From contig CAUYUJ010018902.1 in assembly GCA_963575745.1 (NCBI GenBank), positions 62,501 to 126,500 on the forward strand: a stretch of DNA of 64,000 nucleotides, given 5' to 3'. Under the pieces are notes generated by a model, which saw nothing but the letters and a program-made list of their open reading frames with translations, was not told the DNA's origin and did not search any database. Of the stretch, positions 43,301 through 49,585 are shown one piece after another (the first letter of the stretch is position 1; every line of letters begins with the position of its first letter). The stretch comes from Prorocentrum cordatum (lineage: Eukaryota; Sar; Dinophyceae; Prorocentrales; Prorocentraceae). The translations under genes were made by a program, and so were the position numbers.

Positions 43301-43885
43301 ATCAACCTCTCACCCAGCACGTGGATCGACCAAGTCGATGGCGACCCGCCCGACAGAACGGCAGCATCTTCCAGAACGACCACGGACCCCTGGGGCAGAG
43401 TAAACCTTGGAGGTGAGGCAGCCGAACGCCGATTGATTGCGAACCACCACGCCCGCCTCGCCATCCACACCTTCCACGCGGCTCACGTCGCCGAAGTACC
43501 AGCACTACTAGCGCAATCCTCAGCCCCAGCAGGTCCGTCAGTGATGTGGAATACTGAGATGATGCTCTACGCTACGGAGAACCTTGCTACGAGACGACCG
43601 ACCATCATAGACGACGCCAGCAGCCTCTACGCCATCTACTTCGGCCTCTCCCAGGACCACGGTAATCCCCTCGACGACTTCGTCACCTCCATTTTGGGCA
43701 GTCTGCCCCAGCTTGGTCGGACAGCAGCCGCTGATCCGACGACCCGATCTGGCCGTAACATGGCCCAAGACGATCGAGACAGGCGCCCACCACGGCAAGA
43801 CGGCCGCAGTGCTCACGGAGGCCGCCAGCCCCATCCTGGACGCCCCCTCGAGGGCGAGGGGGGGGAGGACTCGGTTCAGGCCTGA
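37223..43885 (+). CDS. Retrotransposon ORF2: RNase H-endonuclease-RT-zinc finger polyprotein
   Basis: One frame from 37,223 to the TGA at 43,883-43,885. The open frame begins at a TTG codon at 37,253 and no ATG occurs for about 65 codons, so expression by frameshift from ORF1 is likely. Domains: linker; RNase H (about 38,400-38,845) with TDGS Asp (38,420), SSE Glu (38,591), SDS Asp (38,666) and VAD Asp (38,825). Then an apurinic-type endonuclease (about 39,065-39,890) with YNI Asn (39,086), QEA Glu (39,206), FIDAN, RLDY and NDH. Then RT (about 40,830-42,060) with LFLDLKEAF Asp (41,225) and FVDD (41,672-41,683). Then two zinc fingers (42,647-42,820; C-x2-C-x12-H-x4-H, and C-x2-C-x12-H-x6-C). 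A C-terminal module lies at about 43,190-43,640. It would copy RNA by target-primed reverse transcription and degrade the RNA strand. Confidence 0.9.
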   Translation, partial: PNGQAQESPHLRHRRRLRRPRRPCASLPLRRGSPRGQLTKKLTRPSPPGGQLAQGERPSIIPEDYQRNDGTSDSCSGYADDVMRLREPLRRRSRSAALKGPLSAAGCLGLRQPPKPYDTSQVSPTVSSATSDMRVGESAPPDLYEHGDMWEIHTPPNMLQPSSGPWTIPSAATSRLGSARRLSHTDPTLEPHTLADRPDTATQPRRQHVDSHPPPAEAQSRSFPTMTTPPPTPREDASLCEYNTGGCGRLWPERPEPPTRHRRTSHFGQDGDRDRQFCDSLSRPCTSTSRRPQSPIFDSLDATQVPHGQTDLPNAESHEALRHVRFSREVHTRDQQTDNILYHIDFDEQEPLLQHLRRLQAPRLTFDFTDRCHNEVSDYMVRTFPYRQLPRDSRLYLYTDGSKHPRQHGQDGWSVVLVGEDEEGFSFQGAIVGKHRDSTLVEIQNLTDNETTSTSSEITALIWAFAYIIHKDIHHSISVHSDSLGAIQLARMEAFTNRDAHLVQLLVIMYSHVKEYVDLRHVHAHEMNPWNEVADAAANYARIEDYPHPQPEWADILNASPQRSWEFLLDADNHTKDAYPSFSPGMLKAQRIDTTATTAHLSTPAKTTKTSTEIDVNIATYNIQSGREPGLGARRRKEKIHKLRKTMLNLYMEDLHLIGIQEARTPWGVRSGNDITSTSAYAYHVISGGHDQYNLGCELHILTSKPYGKAGAKDLYFRPDQFTVIEHSPRHLIVRIEAPGFRHTVRVAHAPHSRATPHEKDTFWETIECATSNHNINILFIDANARTGSLCSQAIGDQGFKQKENDNGERFHKVLQGNSLIAANTFKSGGQDHYTWDSGKDVHRLDYIVVGHELFDSISYTSVMYGIDTVDDHSHKNDHFPVKANLAYTVETAYQHGTPKLDIAKLDSETAKNDFQRRLQQIQHPPWETNLNDHTKSIVDQIKDAAYASFKKQHHAPRKPYITEASYALLRFRRTLLKTIRIVKRNGIGSKKSRRRIRYTAHLIANQSASASPDDVIHLLDIPGYTKLMIKTILFINHADPDHTTAPHHDSTSCTTTFTTDLFDSYMSFIQDTDRALRNRLDHDRDAHLERFSDNMILSAAGNAPRQEWASVRALLTYGGRTPKRTPTPKIRQDDDGAPLTTPQAIAEHALRYYGNIENGINTDIEGVVKYYNNKTAHTKPIPHIDNVQTIHNLTSALAAAKKGRRGGPDGNTDDMARAAPRQMARLLHPIMMKMQLMTTEPISAKGGFSTHFSKGQGQLHLQKAYRGILLNNTIGKINSKFLRGLFRDILPDLLMDTQCGAVPHKATDFITHTAYTFLDDCRTQARTGSILFLDLKEAFHSVIREFIFQLPTQEDELEDVIDNIEIPICLLPSLRQRLRCPAHLNAHVDDSHLCALVADHHTANWMTAKGTDAYVIPRTSTRPGVPYSDAAFNVHFSLVLQAIADDTDGAEDGESGHHIRPCDNPLFSTAPHHGGKLTNMSFVDDLTDFNSTTRHSDIIDITRTSAERLCRTAFTYGLKPHPDKTKVILSFNGTGSNVARSRLAQQNITSIQLSIMSISVQITDQHRLLGTILTSGSMGPEVQNRMRRTDASARALERQILRRRRLPRKTKIKYVHALSTASLTFNHHVWPALTQTDHQRISNAYSKPYRTAAGIPKANSQLHHFTATEVVAYTGIPDFDHHQSAGRLRYLPRLLRYAPQQLLQLLDNQRRRKGSWTYMLFQDFDFLRTYLDDQRWPTTSKLDSDVFAWARATPKHFSNSVNLAVTNYIRASKDRAHADKLTKVLRPDGPIGADPTPSRDNGASNFICYECGIVTKTKQGMAIHIGREHRRPEHPRNWASGTSCRICRKNFHSFAKLVKHLTTVARCRRSWHLWYLQGPALTEEDVATNQATYAASIADNKRRGRPELYHPIPAHASDVTPLPSLDLSPSPPPFFPTVPAITPPPPAYYPRTPTRNRSLLYLTNIDRHPNDLLDTTDQRLCYNGMVMERVTLTFDDLYSVDHPSQYDALDSLHQHIRQGDFAGVMINLSPSTWIDQVDGDPPDRTAASSRTTTDPWGRVNLGGEAAERRLIANHHARLAIHTFHAAHVAEVPALLAQSSAPAGPSVMWNTEMMLYATENLATRRPTIIDDASSLYAIYFGLSQDHGNPLDDFVTSILGSLPQLGRTAAADPTTRSGRNMAQDDRDRRPPRQDGRSAHGGRQPHPGRPLEGEGGEDSVQA
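37340..37388 (+). promoter_or_regulatory. Candidate -1 ribosomal frameshift signal
   Basis: The heptamer A AAA AAC (37,340-37,346) is in the zero-frame phase of ORF1 (codons cca aaa aac taa), immediately before the stop. After a -1 slip the reading continues as K K L T R in ORF2. A perfect 9-bp stem, CCCCCTGGG (37,361-37,369) with CCCAGGGGG (37,380-37,388), encloses a 10-nt loop. The 14-nt spacer is longer than the usual 5-9. A GGGC in the loop (37,370-37,373) can pair with GCCC at 37,393-37,396, so an H-type pseudoknot is possible. Alternative: a one-base deletion in an ancestral A7 run. Confidence 0.6.
37506..37538 (+). repeat. 15-bp perfect inverted repeat inside ORF2
   Basis: CCGCTGCACTTAAGG (37,506-37,520), spacer GCC, CCTTAAGTGCAGCGG (37,524-37,538). 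In RNA this is a strong 15-bp hairpin about 160 nt downstream of the slippery heptamer. Confidence 0.95.
38014..38030 (+). other. Spliced-leader-like sequence within ORF2
   Basis: TAGCCATTTTGGCCAAG differs by one missing T from the 3' part of the dinoflagellate spliced leader (TAGCCATTTTGGCTCAAG, from memory of the published consensus). It is followed at once by ATG. It is in the coding frame (SHFGQDG), before the RNase H domain. Confidence 0.4.
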
Positions 43886-44170
43886 CCGAACCGAGCCGCC
43901 GCCGGCGGGCCGCCGCCTGCGCGCAGGCCGTCACGGGGGTTTTTTCCCTTCCTCTTCAGGCCTTTAATGAGCCCCCTCTTCCTCCTTCCTCGTCCCCGAA
44001 ACTCCTGGGCCCGTTTTCTCGGTCCTTTTCGGCCCCCGCCCCTCTGGCGGGAGCATGTGTCGGGGGGTGACCCCCCCACACGCGCCTCGGGCGCGCGCGC
44101 GTAGCTTCGGCCGCGCGGACGGCTGCGTCCAACTGGACATCGAGCCGATAGCGATAGCGATAGCGATAGG
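43886..44170 (+). other. 3' UTR and (GATAGC)n tail of the retrotransposon
   Basis: GC-rich with potential hairpins (CCTGCGCGCAGG near 43,915). Ends with 22 bp of GATAGC repeats at 44,147-44,168 followed by GGA triplets. LINEs of several clades end in short tandem repeats rather than poly(A), so this is the likely 3' terminus. Confidence 0.55.
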
Positions 44171-44800
44171 AGGAGGAGGAGGAGGATGATGGCCCTCCCT
44201 GGGGCGCCAAAAAACGCCGCAGGACGAAGATCCAGTCCCGGGGAAGGGGTCCGGGCCTCGGGGGGGCAACGCTGCGAGCAAACTCAGGACGTCGGGGGTC
44301 TGGGAACCAGGGGGGGGGGCGAAGAAGCGTGCACCCGCCGTGCCCCTTTGGGGACCCAGGGGGCCCCTTTTGAGGGCCCCTTTTCCAGCTGCAGTCTCCC
44401 TGCAGTTGGCCTTGTATCCCTGCCTAACTCTGGCGGGGAATCTTCTGCAGGTGTCGCCGCCCCAGTCCCTGCAGGAAAACACTTTGGGGTTGAAACGAAA
44501 AACAAATCCTTTTGAGGGCCCCTAAGGTGACCCCCCCCCCCCAAAAAAAAAAGAGCCTCTGCCCCCCTCCCTCTTGCAGACACGCGCGCCCGTTCCCCCA
44601 CTCGCACATGACCTACTCGCAGTATGGCCTGGATCCGCGGCGGGGCATTCAAAATCCATCGCATCGAGGGAACCATGCCGCGAGGTCCACTGCATCGATT
44701 TGGGTCCATCGCACCCATGGCATCGGGGGAATTCAGATCCATTGCATCAGTGTATGGACGTTTGCGAGGAGGCACTTTGCGAGTACTGGAACGCGCTCGG
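44171..44800. other. No gene recognised
   Basis: Includes C-run plus A-run (44,530-44,550). The segments GGGGCCCCTTTTGAGGGCCC and TTTTGAGGGCCCC (44,358-44,378 and 44,508-44,522) form a direct repeat. Also GCATCGAGG / GCATCGGGG words at 44,660-44,725. Confidence 0.4.
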
Positions 44801-44802
44801 TC

Positions 44803-45007
44803 TTGGACGCCCGAAATGGGTACGGAAAACATGGGTACAATGCCCAACAAGAAGTGCTGCCCCTAAACCAACAGCGGCCGCTGTCGGGCAGGCGGCCTTT
44901 TGCCTCGAATGGACGCAGGCCGCGGCGGCGCGGACAGCGAGTCCTGTTTGAAATGAGCAGGAACTGCTGTTGGGCATTGTACCCATTCTTTCCGTACCCA
45001 TTTCGTT
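44803..45007. mobile_element. MITE-like element B, copy 1
   Basis: Left end TTGGACGCCCGAAATGGGTA, right end CTTTCCGTACCCATTTCG. The terminal inverted repeat is about 36 bp, with AATGCCCAACA at its inner edge. The interior (CAACAGCGGCCGCTGTCGGG, GACAGCGAGTCCTGTTTGAA) matches the copy at 49,246-49,458. The outermost bases of the right end are missing or diverged. No ORF. Confidence 0.85.
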
Positions 45008-45239
45008 CCTGCTGAGTCGTGCGCCGAAGGGTGGCTGGGTGGGAGACCCAGACAGCCGGCATCATCTTGTCTCAGAACGTCGACCCCCAGAGGTCTGGAG
45101 CCCTTCCCCAGCACCGCCTTTTCAGCCTGAGTCGTTTTCTGACGATCTCGAGGCCCGGCAAGGGCCCCCGAGAGGCCGAAAGCGATCAAGTCGATCGATC
45201 GGTGACATGCGTCGCCCCCCCCCACTCGGGAGCGGCCAA

Positions 45240-45385
45240 GAGGGGGGTGTCCAAGACGGGGGCGTGCAAATCATGACCGGCGGCATGTGCGCGGCCCAGC
45301 GGGGGGGCCAGGGACATAATGAAATAAGAAGAAGAGGCGCCATGAAATCTGGGGAAATATCATGACCCCCGCCATGATATCCACC
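45240..45385 (+). repeat. Short dispersed element, copy 2 (pair with 28,230-28,390)
   Basis: GTGCAAATCATGACCGGCGG, CATGTGCGCGGCCC, GGCCAGGGA and CCGCCATGATATCCA occur in the same order as in the 28 kb copy. Confidence 0.7.
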
Positions 45386-45544
45386 CCCCCCTAGTCATCA
45401 CCCCCCTCTTTTCCGCCCCCCCCACCCACGCAGCGCCCTAGGCGCGGGGCGCTGCGACTCCCCGGGCCGCCCCGCGGGCCCCGCCGGCCCGCCCCCGCCA
45501 AGGGGCCCCGCGGCGCACAGGGGCACCACAGCGCCACACACTGA

Positions 45545-45650
45545 TGGGCCTGTTTTCCACCACGAGGGGGTCCTCCTCCTCCTCCTCCTCCTCCTCCTCC
45601 TCCTCCTTCCCCCCTCCAACGTATGGTGGTGGTGGTGGAAAACAGGCCCA
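45545..45650. repeat. 19-bp perfect inverted repeat around (TCC)n
   Basis: TGGGCCTGTTTTCCACCAC (45,545-45,563) and GTGGTGGAAAACAGGCCCA (45,632-45,650) are exact complements enclosing a TCC microsatellite. Confidence 0.95.
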
Positions 45651-45862
45651 CCAACACACGGTTCGGGGGCGCGCAAACATGGATTAGCGATCCATGGACT
45701 CGGCGCGCGGTCGCAAAATCCATGAATCGGGGGAGGTGGCCTCCCCGAAATGCGGCCGGTGCCGCCTCGTTCGGCGGCGGAACTCCGCGATATCCCATGG
45801 AAACGGGACCCGTCGCTAATCCAAGACCCCTTGATCCATGTTTGCGATCGCCTGAACGGTGG
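45650..45862. mobile_element. Possible TIR element (GCAAACATGGAT ends)
   Basis: GCGCGCAAACATGGAT (near 45,671-45,684) is mirrored by ATCCATGTTTGCGATCG (45,835-45,851). The similarity extends outward (ACACACGGTTCGGGGGCG against the complement of CGCCTGAACGGTGGGCGG), giving an imperfect TIR of about 33 bp. No second copy seen. Confidence 0.55.
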
Positions 45863-46470
45863 GCGGAAAAAAATCAGGGAACGCCCCCCCTTCCCCCGAA
45901 GCTCAAAGTTGGCACGCCGGGGGACGGCCGCAACGAAGCGCAAATCAGATCCCCCGGCAGCAGTGATGCTGGGGGAGGCGGGAATACAACGGGGCGCGAG
46001 TGTTCGCAGTGTGTTTCCGAGGCCTGTAGGAATGCAGGTGGCAGTGGTCGCTAAACACAGGACACAAGGGTACCATTGGTTTGGCAAAGTGTGTGGACCT
46101 GCTACAGTAGATCAAACTTGGTTGCAAACTTTCGGAACTCCGCCCGGACTTCTCGGATCGGTGCTGGAGACCCCTGGCGGCGCCTCCAGCACCGCACCTG
46201 GCGCGCACCGCGCGCCATGGAGGTGGGTCCACCGCCGATCCAAGATATCCGCGCGGAGATCCGAAATGTTATGCTTGTGCAGTCTTCGAGTGCAGTCATC
46301 GTGCTACCAGAAGCAACGCTGGGTCTCGAAAGGAGGGGAGCGCCTTGCCGCGGCGAGCCTCGATCACGAACATGCCCTCAGACCGAGATTCCAGAGCCCC
46401 TCCAGAGCCCAAAGTGGTCTGCATGCCAGCGTCGTGACTGCAGGGGGGGGGCCGCTTCAGGGGGAGACCA
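45863..46470. other. No gene recognised
   Basis: Open frames on both strands, none convincing. 46,165-46,300 shares CCTGGCG, CGCGCGGAG(A/C)TCCGA and related words with 47,290-47,370, suggesting another diverged repeat pair. Confidence 0.4.
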
Positions 46471-46474
46471 TCGA

Positions 46475-46590
46475 GATAGAACCAGCGATACATTGCCGAT
46501 TGGTCGGCGACAGGCACCAGATAGCAGTCCGCATGCTGCTGGGCGGGGTGGGCTATCGCATCTATCGGCGATGAATAGGCGATTTGGGGC
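46475..46590 (+). repeat. GGGCGGGGTGGGC / GCGATGAAT element, copy 2
   Basis: CTGGGCGGGGTGGGCTATCG, ATCGGCGATGAATAGGCGAT and a preceding CATTGCCGATTGGTCGGCGA correspond in order to 32,955-33,065. Confidence 0.65.
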
Positions 46591-46624
46591 CGATACGTCC
46601 CCCCTGAGCTTACCCACCCCTGAC

Positions 46625-46825
46625 GGGACGCGCAGAGACATACTAGTACTAGACGTCCTCCTTAGAGGCGTGCGCCCGACCCGAACATATGGTACAAAGG
46701 TCTTGTAGTACATCATCTCCCGAGCGGTAAGGCCAGAAAGCGCCCGCCACGACGCATATACTACAAGATTTCTCGGTGCGCGCGTCGCCCCTGGGGTGGG
46801 CGACGCACATATAGTGGGGGGACGC
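46625..46825 (+). repeat. Dispersed element D, copy 1 (about 190 bp)
   Basis: Ordered blocks shared with 52,200-52,395: ACTAGTACTAGACGTCCTC, GCGCCCGACCCGAACATATG, TCTCCCGAGCGG, GGCCAGAAAGCGCC, CACGACGCATATAC, AAGATTTCTCGGTGCGCGCG followed by TCGCCCCTGGGG, and GCGACGCACATA. About 75-80% identical by eye. No ORF of note. Confidence 0.85.
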
Positions 46826-46904
46826 CGACTTAACATTGCCCCTGACAGTCTCTCCGTGAGCATTCCTGGGGGAACACAAAGTTACGGATGTACCGATGCT
46901 CTTC

Positions 46905-46995
46905 GAACCTCCCCCTGGATTCGCTCTGACCAGGATTTCGAGGCGAATCCAGCCGTGGTGGCGACGAAGGGGTAGCGGCACCGGTATCTCCACCC
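46905..46995 (+). repeat. TCTGACCAGGATTTCGAGGC repeat, copy 2
   Basis: Matches 34,370-34,450 and 50,590-50,690. Here followed by GGGGTAGCGGCACCGGTATC, which parallels GGGTAGCGGTATGGGTACC at 34,462-34,480. Confidence 0.8.
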
Positions 46996-47124
46996 TGCTA
47001 CCTTGAAAGACGCCACAGCCTTCCACCCCGAGCCCTGAAGGTTGCCGACCGCGCGCCGCAGCGGGGCACCGCTGGTTGAGACCCTGAGCAGGGGATTGGA
47101 CGCCCACAGTGTACGCCCACTCCC

Positions 47125-47285
47125 AGCAACAAACGCTGTCCAACAACACTGTGGTCGACAGCTCTGGGCCTCATCCAGCGGTGTACACCGCTGGATGAAG
47201 ATCTCTTGGACCGGCTTTAATAACAAACGCTGTCCAACAACACTGTGGTCGACAGCTCTGGGAAGATCTCTTGGATCGGCTTTGA
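47125..47285. repeat. Direct duplication (94-bp offset) with a 28-bp palindrome
   Basis: AACAAACGCTGTCCAACAAC ACTGTGGTCGACAGCTCTGG occurs from about 47,128 and again from about 47,222, and GAAGATCTCTTGGAYCGGCT occurs after each. The first copy holds an extra segment containing a perfect 28-bp palindrome (47,171-47,198, centre GTGTACAC). Confidence 0.9.
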
Positions 47286-47470
47286 GCCCCACTCCCTGGC
47301 GCGCGGACCGCGACAGAGGCGGCGCCAGAGTGGCCCAGCGTCGATCAAAGAACTCCGCGCGGAGCTCCGACAAAAACACGCTTGTGTTGTTTTCAATCCT
47401 CGAATAACGATCCTCCAGACTCGGGGATCTACTGACCCTGGTCAAAGCAAACCTGGGTGAGTCAGTAGAG

Positions 47471-47694
47471 GCCTCCCAGATGGGGTCCGAGTAGATGGGG
47501 TCGGAGGATCTCGCCGCATCGCCGATACATCGCCGATGCATCGGCGATGAAATGGCGACGGCGGCGGCGATGCATCGGCGACGTCGGCGTGGAAAATTGG
47601 GCCTTACATCGAGCCGCATCTCCGATGCATCGCCGTTGCATAGGCGATGCGACACGATCCTCCGACCACACCTGCACCGACCCCATCTAGGAGG
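47471..47694 (+). mobile_element. MITE-like element A, copy 2
   Basis: Left end CCTCCCAGATGGGGTCCGAG TAGATGGGGTCGGAGGATC; the right end is its imperfect inverted repeat, ending CGACCCCATCTAGGAGG. The interior is built of GATGCATCGGCGATG palindromes plus CATCGAGCCGCATCTCCGAT. No ORF. Confidence 0.85.
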
Positions 47695-47734
47695 TACTGC
47701 AGGATCCTGCGCGCTCCCGAGCCAGCCCGCTTGT

Positions 47735-47915
47735 CCGCTACCATCGGGCCGCACGAAAGGGGGGGATGGTACAGGGGGGGATGCGAATAAGCTCACGTAG
47801 CCGACTTCCCCGTCGCCCCAAGGCGCTGGAGGCGCCCACGTCTTGAGGGATGGGCCCGTCCGCGGGGCCGAAACCAGCTGCATGCAGCAGATGTGGTAAC
47901 CCCCCCTTCCCCTAC
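47735..47915 (+). repeat. Dispersed element with CCAGCTGCATGCAGCAGATG core, copy 2
   Basis: See 32,165-32,365. GGCGCTGGAGGCGCC, GGGGCCGAAACCAGCTGCAT and GCAGCAGATGTGGTA are shared in order. Confidence 0.8.
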
Positions 47916-48090
47916 AGTGGAGGCCAGTCCGCAAGAAGCCTTCCACAAGAAACCCAACCCCGAGACCCCAGGACGTCCATTGCTCTCTGCTGCGGGAACG
48001 CCACGCTTCCCAGAGAAGCACCAACGACACAAAATAAAACCAGGGCACCCTGGAGGCAAGCAGGGTGCATCTTGGTTTACGTTGTTTCCA
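47915..48090 (+). repeat. Dispersed repeat H, copy without insertion (empty site)
   Basis: GTCCGCAAGAAGCCTTCC, CAAGAAACCC, GAGACCCCAGGACGTCCAT, GGGAACGCCACGCTTCC, GGCACCCTGGAGGCAAGCAG and GGTGCATCTTGG match 49,095-49,490 in order, but here AAGCA (48,058-48,062) runs straight into GGGTG. Confidence 0.88.
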
Positions 48091-48825
48091 TGCGACTTAA
48101 GGACCACATCCCAGGAATAATTTCGAGCGCCCAGACAAGTGTCAAAAGGGTGTCGAAAGAGTGTCGAAACAATGTCGAAAGAGTGCCTCCCAGGGCCCGA
48201 CACGTGAAAACATTAGATTTGTGGGGTGTTTTCTTGGTGCTCGAAATTCATTCCGGCGATCAAAGCTAACGCAGGCTGGAACATCATACATCCTGGCATT
48301 CCCTCGTTCGGCCCGCTCCCGAGCCGGCACGCCTGCCCGCTGCGGGCGTGGCCGCGCGCGCGCCGCACGGCACGGCACCCCCCTCTGCGAGGGAAGGGTC
48401 TCTCCATGTCCGACGCCTGGGAACCGACGTCCCTGTGCCCCAGCGGGCGGTGGATCTGGATATGTATATGTAAATATCCACATCCACCGCCTGCCGAGGT
48501 CGCCGAAAGCTGATCCTCCAAGCGGTGGTCATGCAGAAACTCCAGTCTCGGACGCTCCGCCCGCTGCCGCCTCCGCGGAGCGGGAAGCCGAGCAACGGGA
48601 TCCTCGGTCACTCCGCGCCTAGTAGGCGTCGCCGCCATCCTCGGCCAGGGAAGACCCGCGCCCCGATCAGCGGCGGCGAGCGCGGGGGGGGGGGAAGCGA
48701 GAGGGAGCAGGCCGTCGCGGAAGGCGGCGGGGCTTCTCAGAGGCCCTCGCGCCTTCGGCGAGGTTTCCTGTGTCCTCGGGGAAGGCTTCGAAAACCTCTC
48801 GGAAGGCCGGGGGGCTGCCGAGAAG
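48091..48825. other. No gene; short GTGTCGAAAGA repeat
   Basis: 48,138-48,185 has four GTGTCGAAA-like words. The remainder has open frames on both strands without convincing motifs. Confidence 0.45.
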
Positions 48826-48880
48826 GAGAAGGAGGAGGAGGAGGAGGAGGAGGAGGAGGAGGAGGAGGAGGAGGAAGGCC
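48825..48880. repeat. (GGA)n microsatellite
   Basis: Pure GGA triplets, 45-50 bp. Confidence 0.95.
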
Positions 48881-49090
48881 TTCTGAGAAGGCCCGCCCCC
48901 TGCTCGCTGCCACCCCTCTCGCGCCGTCGAGACCAAGGGGCCCAGGATCGGCCTGCCCAGGATCGCCGAGCCTAGGCAGGCGCTTCCCCCGGACACTCGC
49001 ACAGGAGCGGTTCGCCAATGGCCCAGACCCGCCGCAGAGGGATGTACGGACCATGAGATCCAGGCGAGCATATGTTTTGTCGGACGTTTG
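48881..49090. other. No gene recognised
   Basis: Mixed GC-rich DNA; nothing supportable. Confidence 0.35.
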
Positions 49091-49094
49091 CGAG

Positions 49095-49490
49095 TGCAGC
49101 GGAGGACTATCCGCAAGAGACCTTCCGCAAGAAACCCGACCCTGAGACCCCAGGACGGCCATGGATCTCTGGCCTCGGGAACGTCACGCTCTCCACAGCA
49201 ACACCCTCGAAACCCCAAACACCCGGGGCACCCTGCAGGCAAGCATTTGGACGCCCGAAATGGGTACGGAAAGAATGGGTACAATGCCCAACAACAAATG
49301 TTGTCCCAAACCAACAGCGGCCGCTGTTGGGCAAGCGGCCTTCTGTCTCAAATGGACACAGGCCGCGGCCGCGTGGACAGCGAGTCCTGTTCAAAATGAA
49401 CAGGAACTGCTGTTGGGCATCGTGCCCATTCTTTCCGTACCCATTTCGGGCGTCCAGAAAGCAGGGTGTGTCTTGGCGCACGGGCCCCCG
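49095..49490 (+). repeat. Dispersed repeat H, copy split by element B
   Basis: Same landmarks as 47,915-48,090 (ATCCGCAAGAGACCTTCCGC, AAGAAACCCGACCCTGAGAC, GGCACCCTGCAGGCAAGCA). Interrupted at AAGCA by element B and resuming AAGCAGGGTGTGTCTTGG at 49,459. Confidence 0.88.
49246..49458. mobile_element. MITE-like element B, copy 2, with 5-bp target duplication
   Basis: 213 bp. Left TTTGGACGCCCGAAATGGGT ACGGAAAGAATGGGTAC; the right end is the near-perfect inverted repeat, ending GGGCGTCCAGA. TIR about 48 bp with three to four mismatches. AAGCA lies on both sides (49,241-49,245, 49,459-49,463) and once in the empty copy at 48,058. The interior has a perfect 20-bp palindrome, CCAACAGCGGCCGCTGTTGG (49,311-49,330). 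No ORF, so it must be moved by a transposase encoded elsewhere. Confidence 0.92.
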
Positions 49491-49585
49491 GCTGCAGGCG
49501 CCCTGCGAGCAGCGGCACGTGCCCGGCGAGAGCCGAGGAGCGCCGGGGCGCTCCCGGCCGCGGCGGGCCTCGGCCACGACTCGGG

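Larger units (their letters stand above)
35146..44170 (+). mobile_element. Non-LTR retrotransposon with RNase H-EN-RT order
   Basis: About 9 kb. Components left to right: inverted 5' segment carrying part of ORF1 (35,146-35,740), ORF1 remainder, -1 frameshift junction, ORF2, about 260 bp of 3' UTR, and a (GATAGC)n tail at 44,147-44,168. No LTRs, integrase or protease. Coding quality across ORF2 (one frame, 6.6 kb, all catalytic residues retained) contrasts with the two broken minus-strand LINEs at 53-63 kb, suggesting a much younger insertion. Target-site duplications could not be identified by eye: the left edge is in GGA repeats and the right edge meets another GGA run. Confidence 0.85.

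Noticed and set aside
35146-44170. LTR retrotransposon or retrovirus-like element
   Set aside because: No long terminal repeats, protease, integrase or primer-binding site; an apurinic-type endonuclease and ORF1 coiled coil indicate a LINE.
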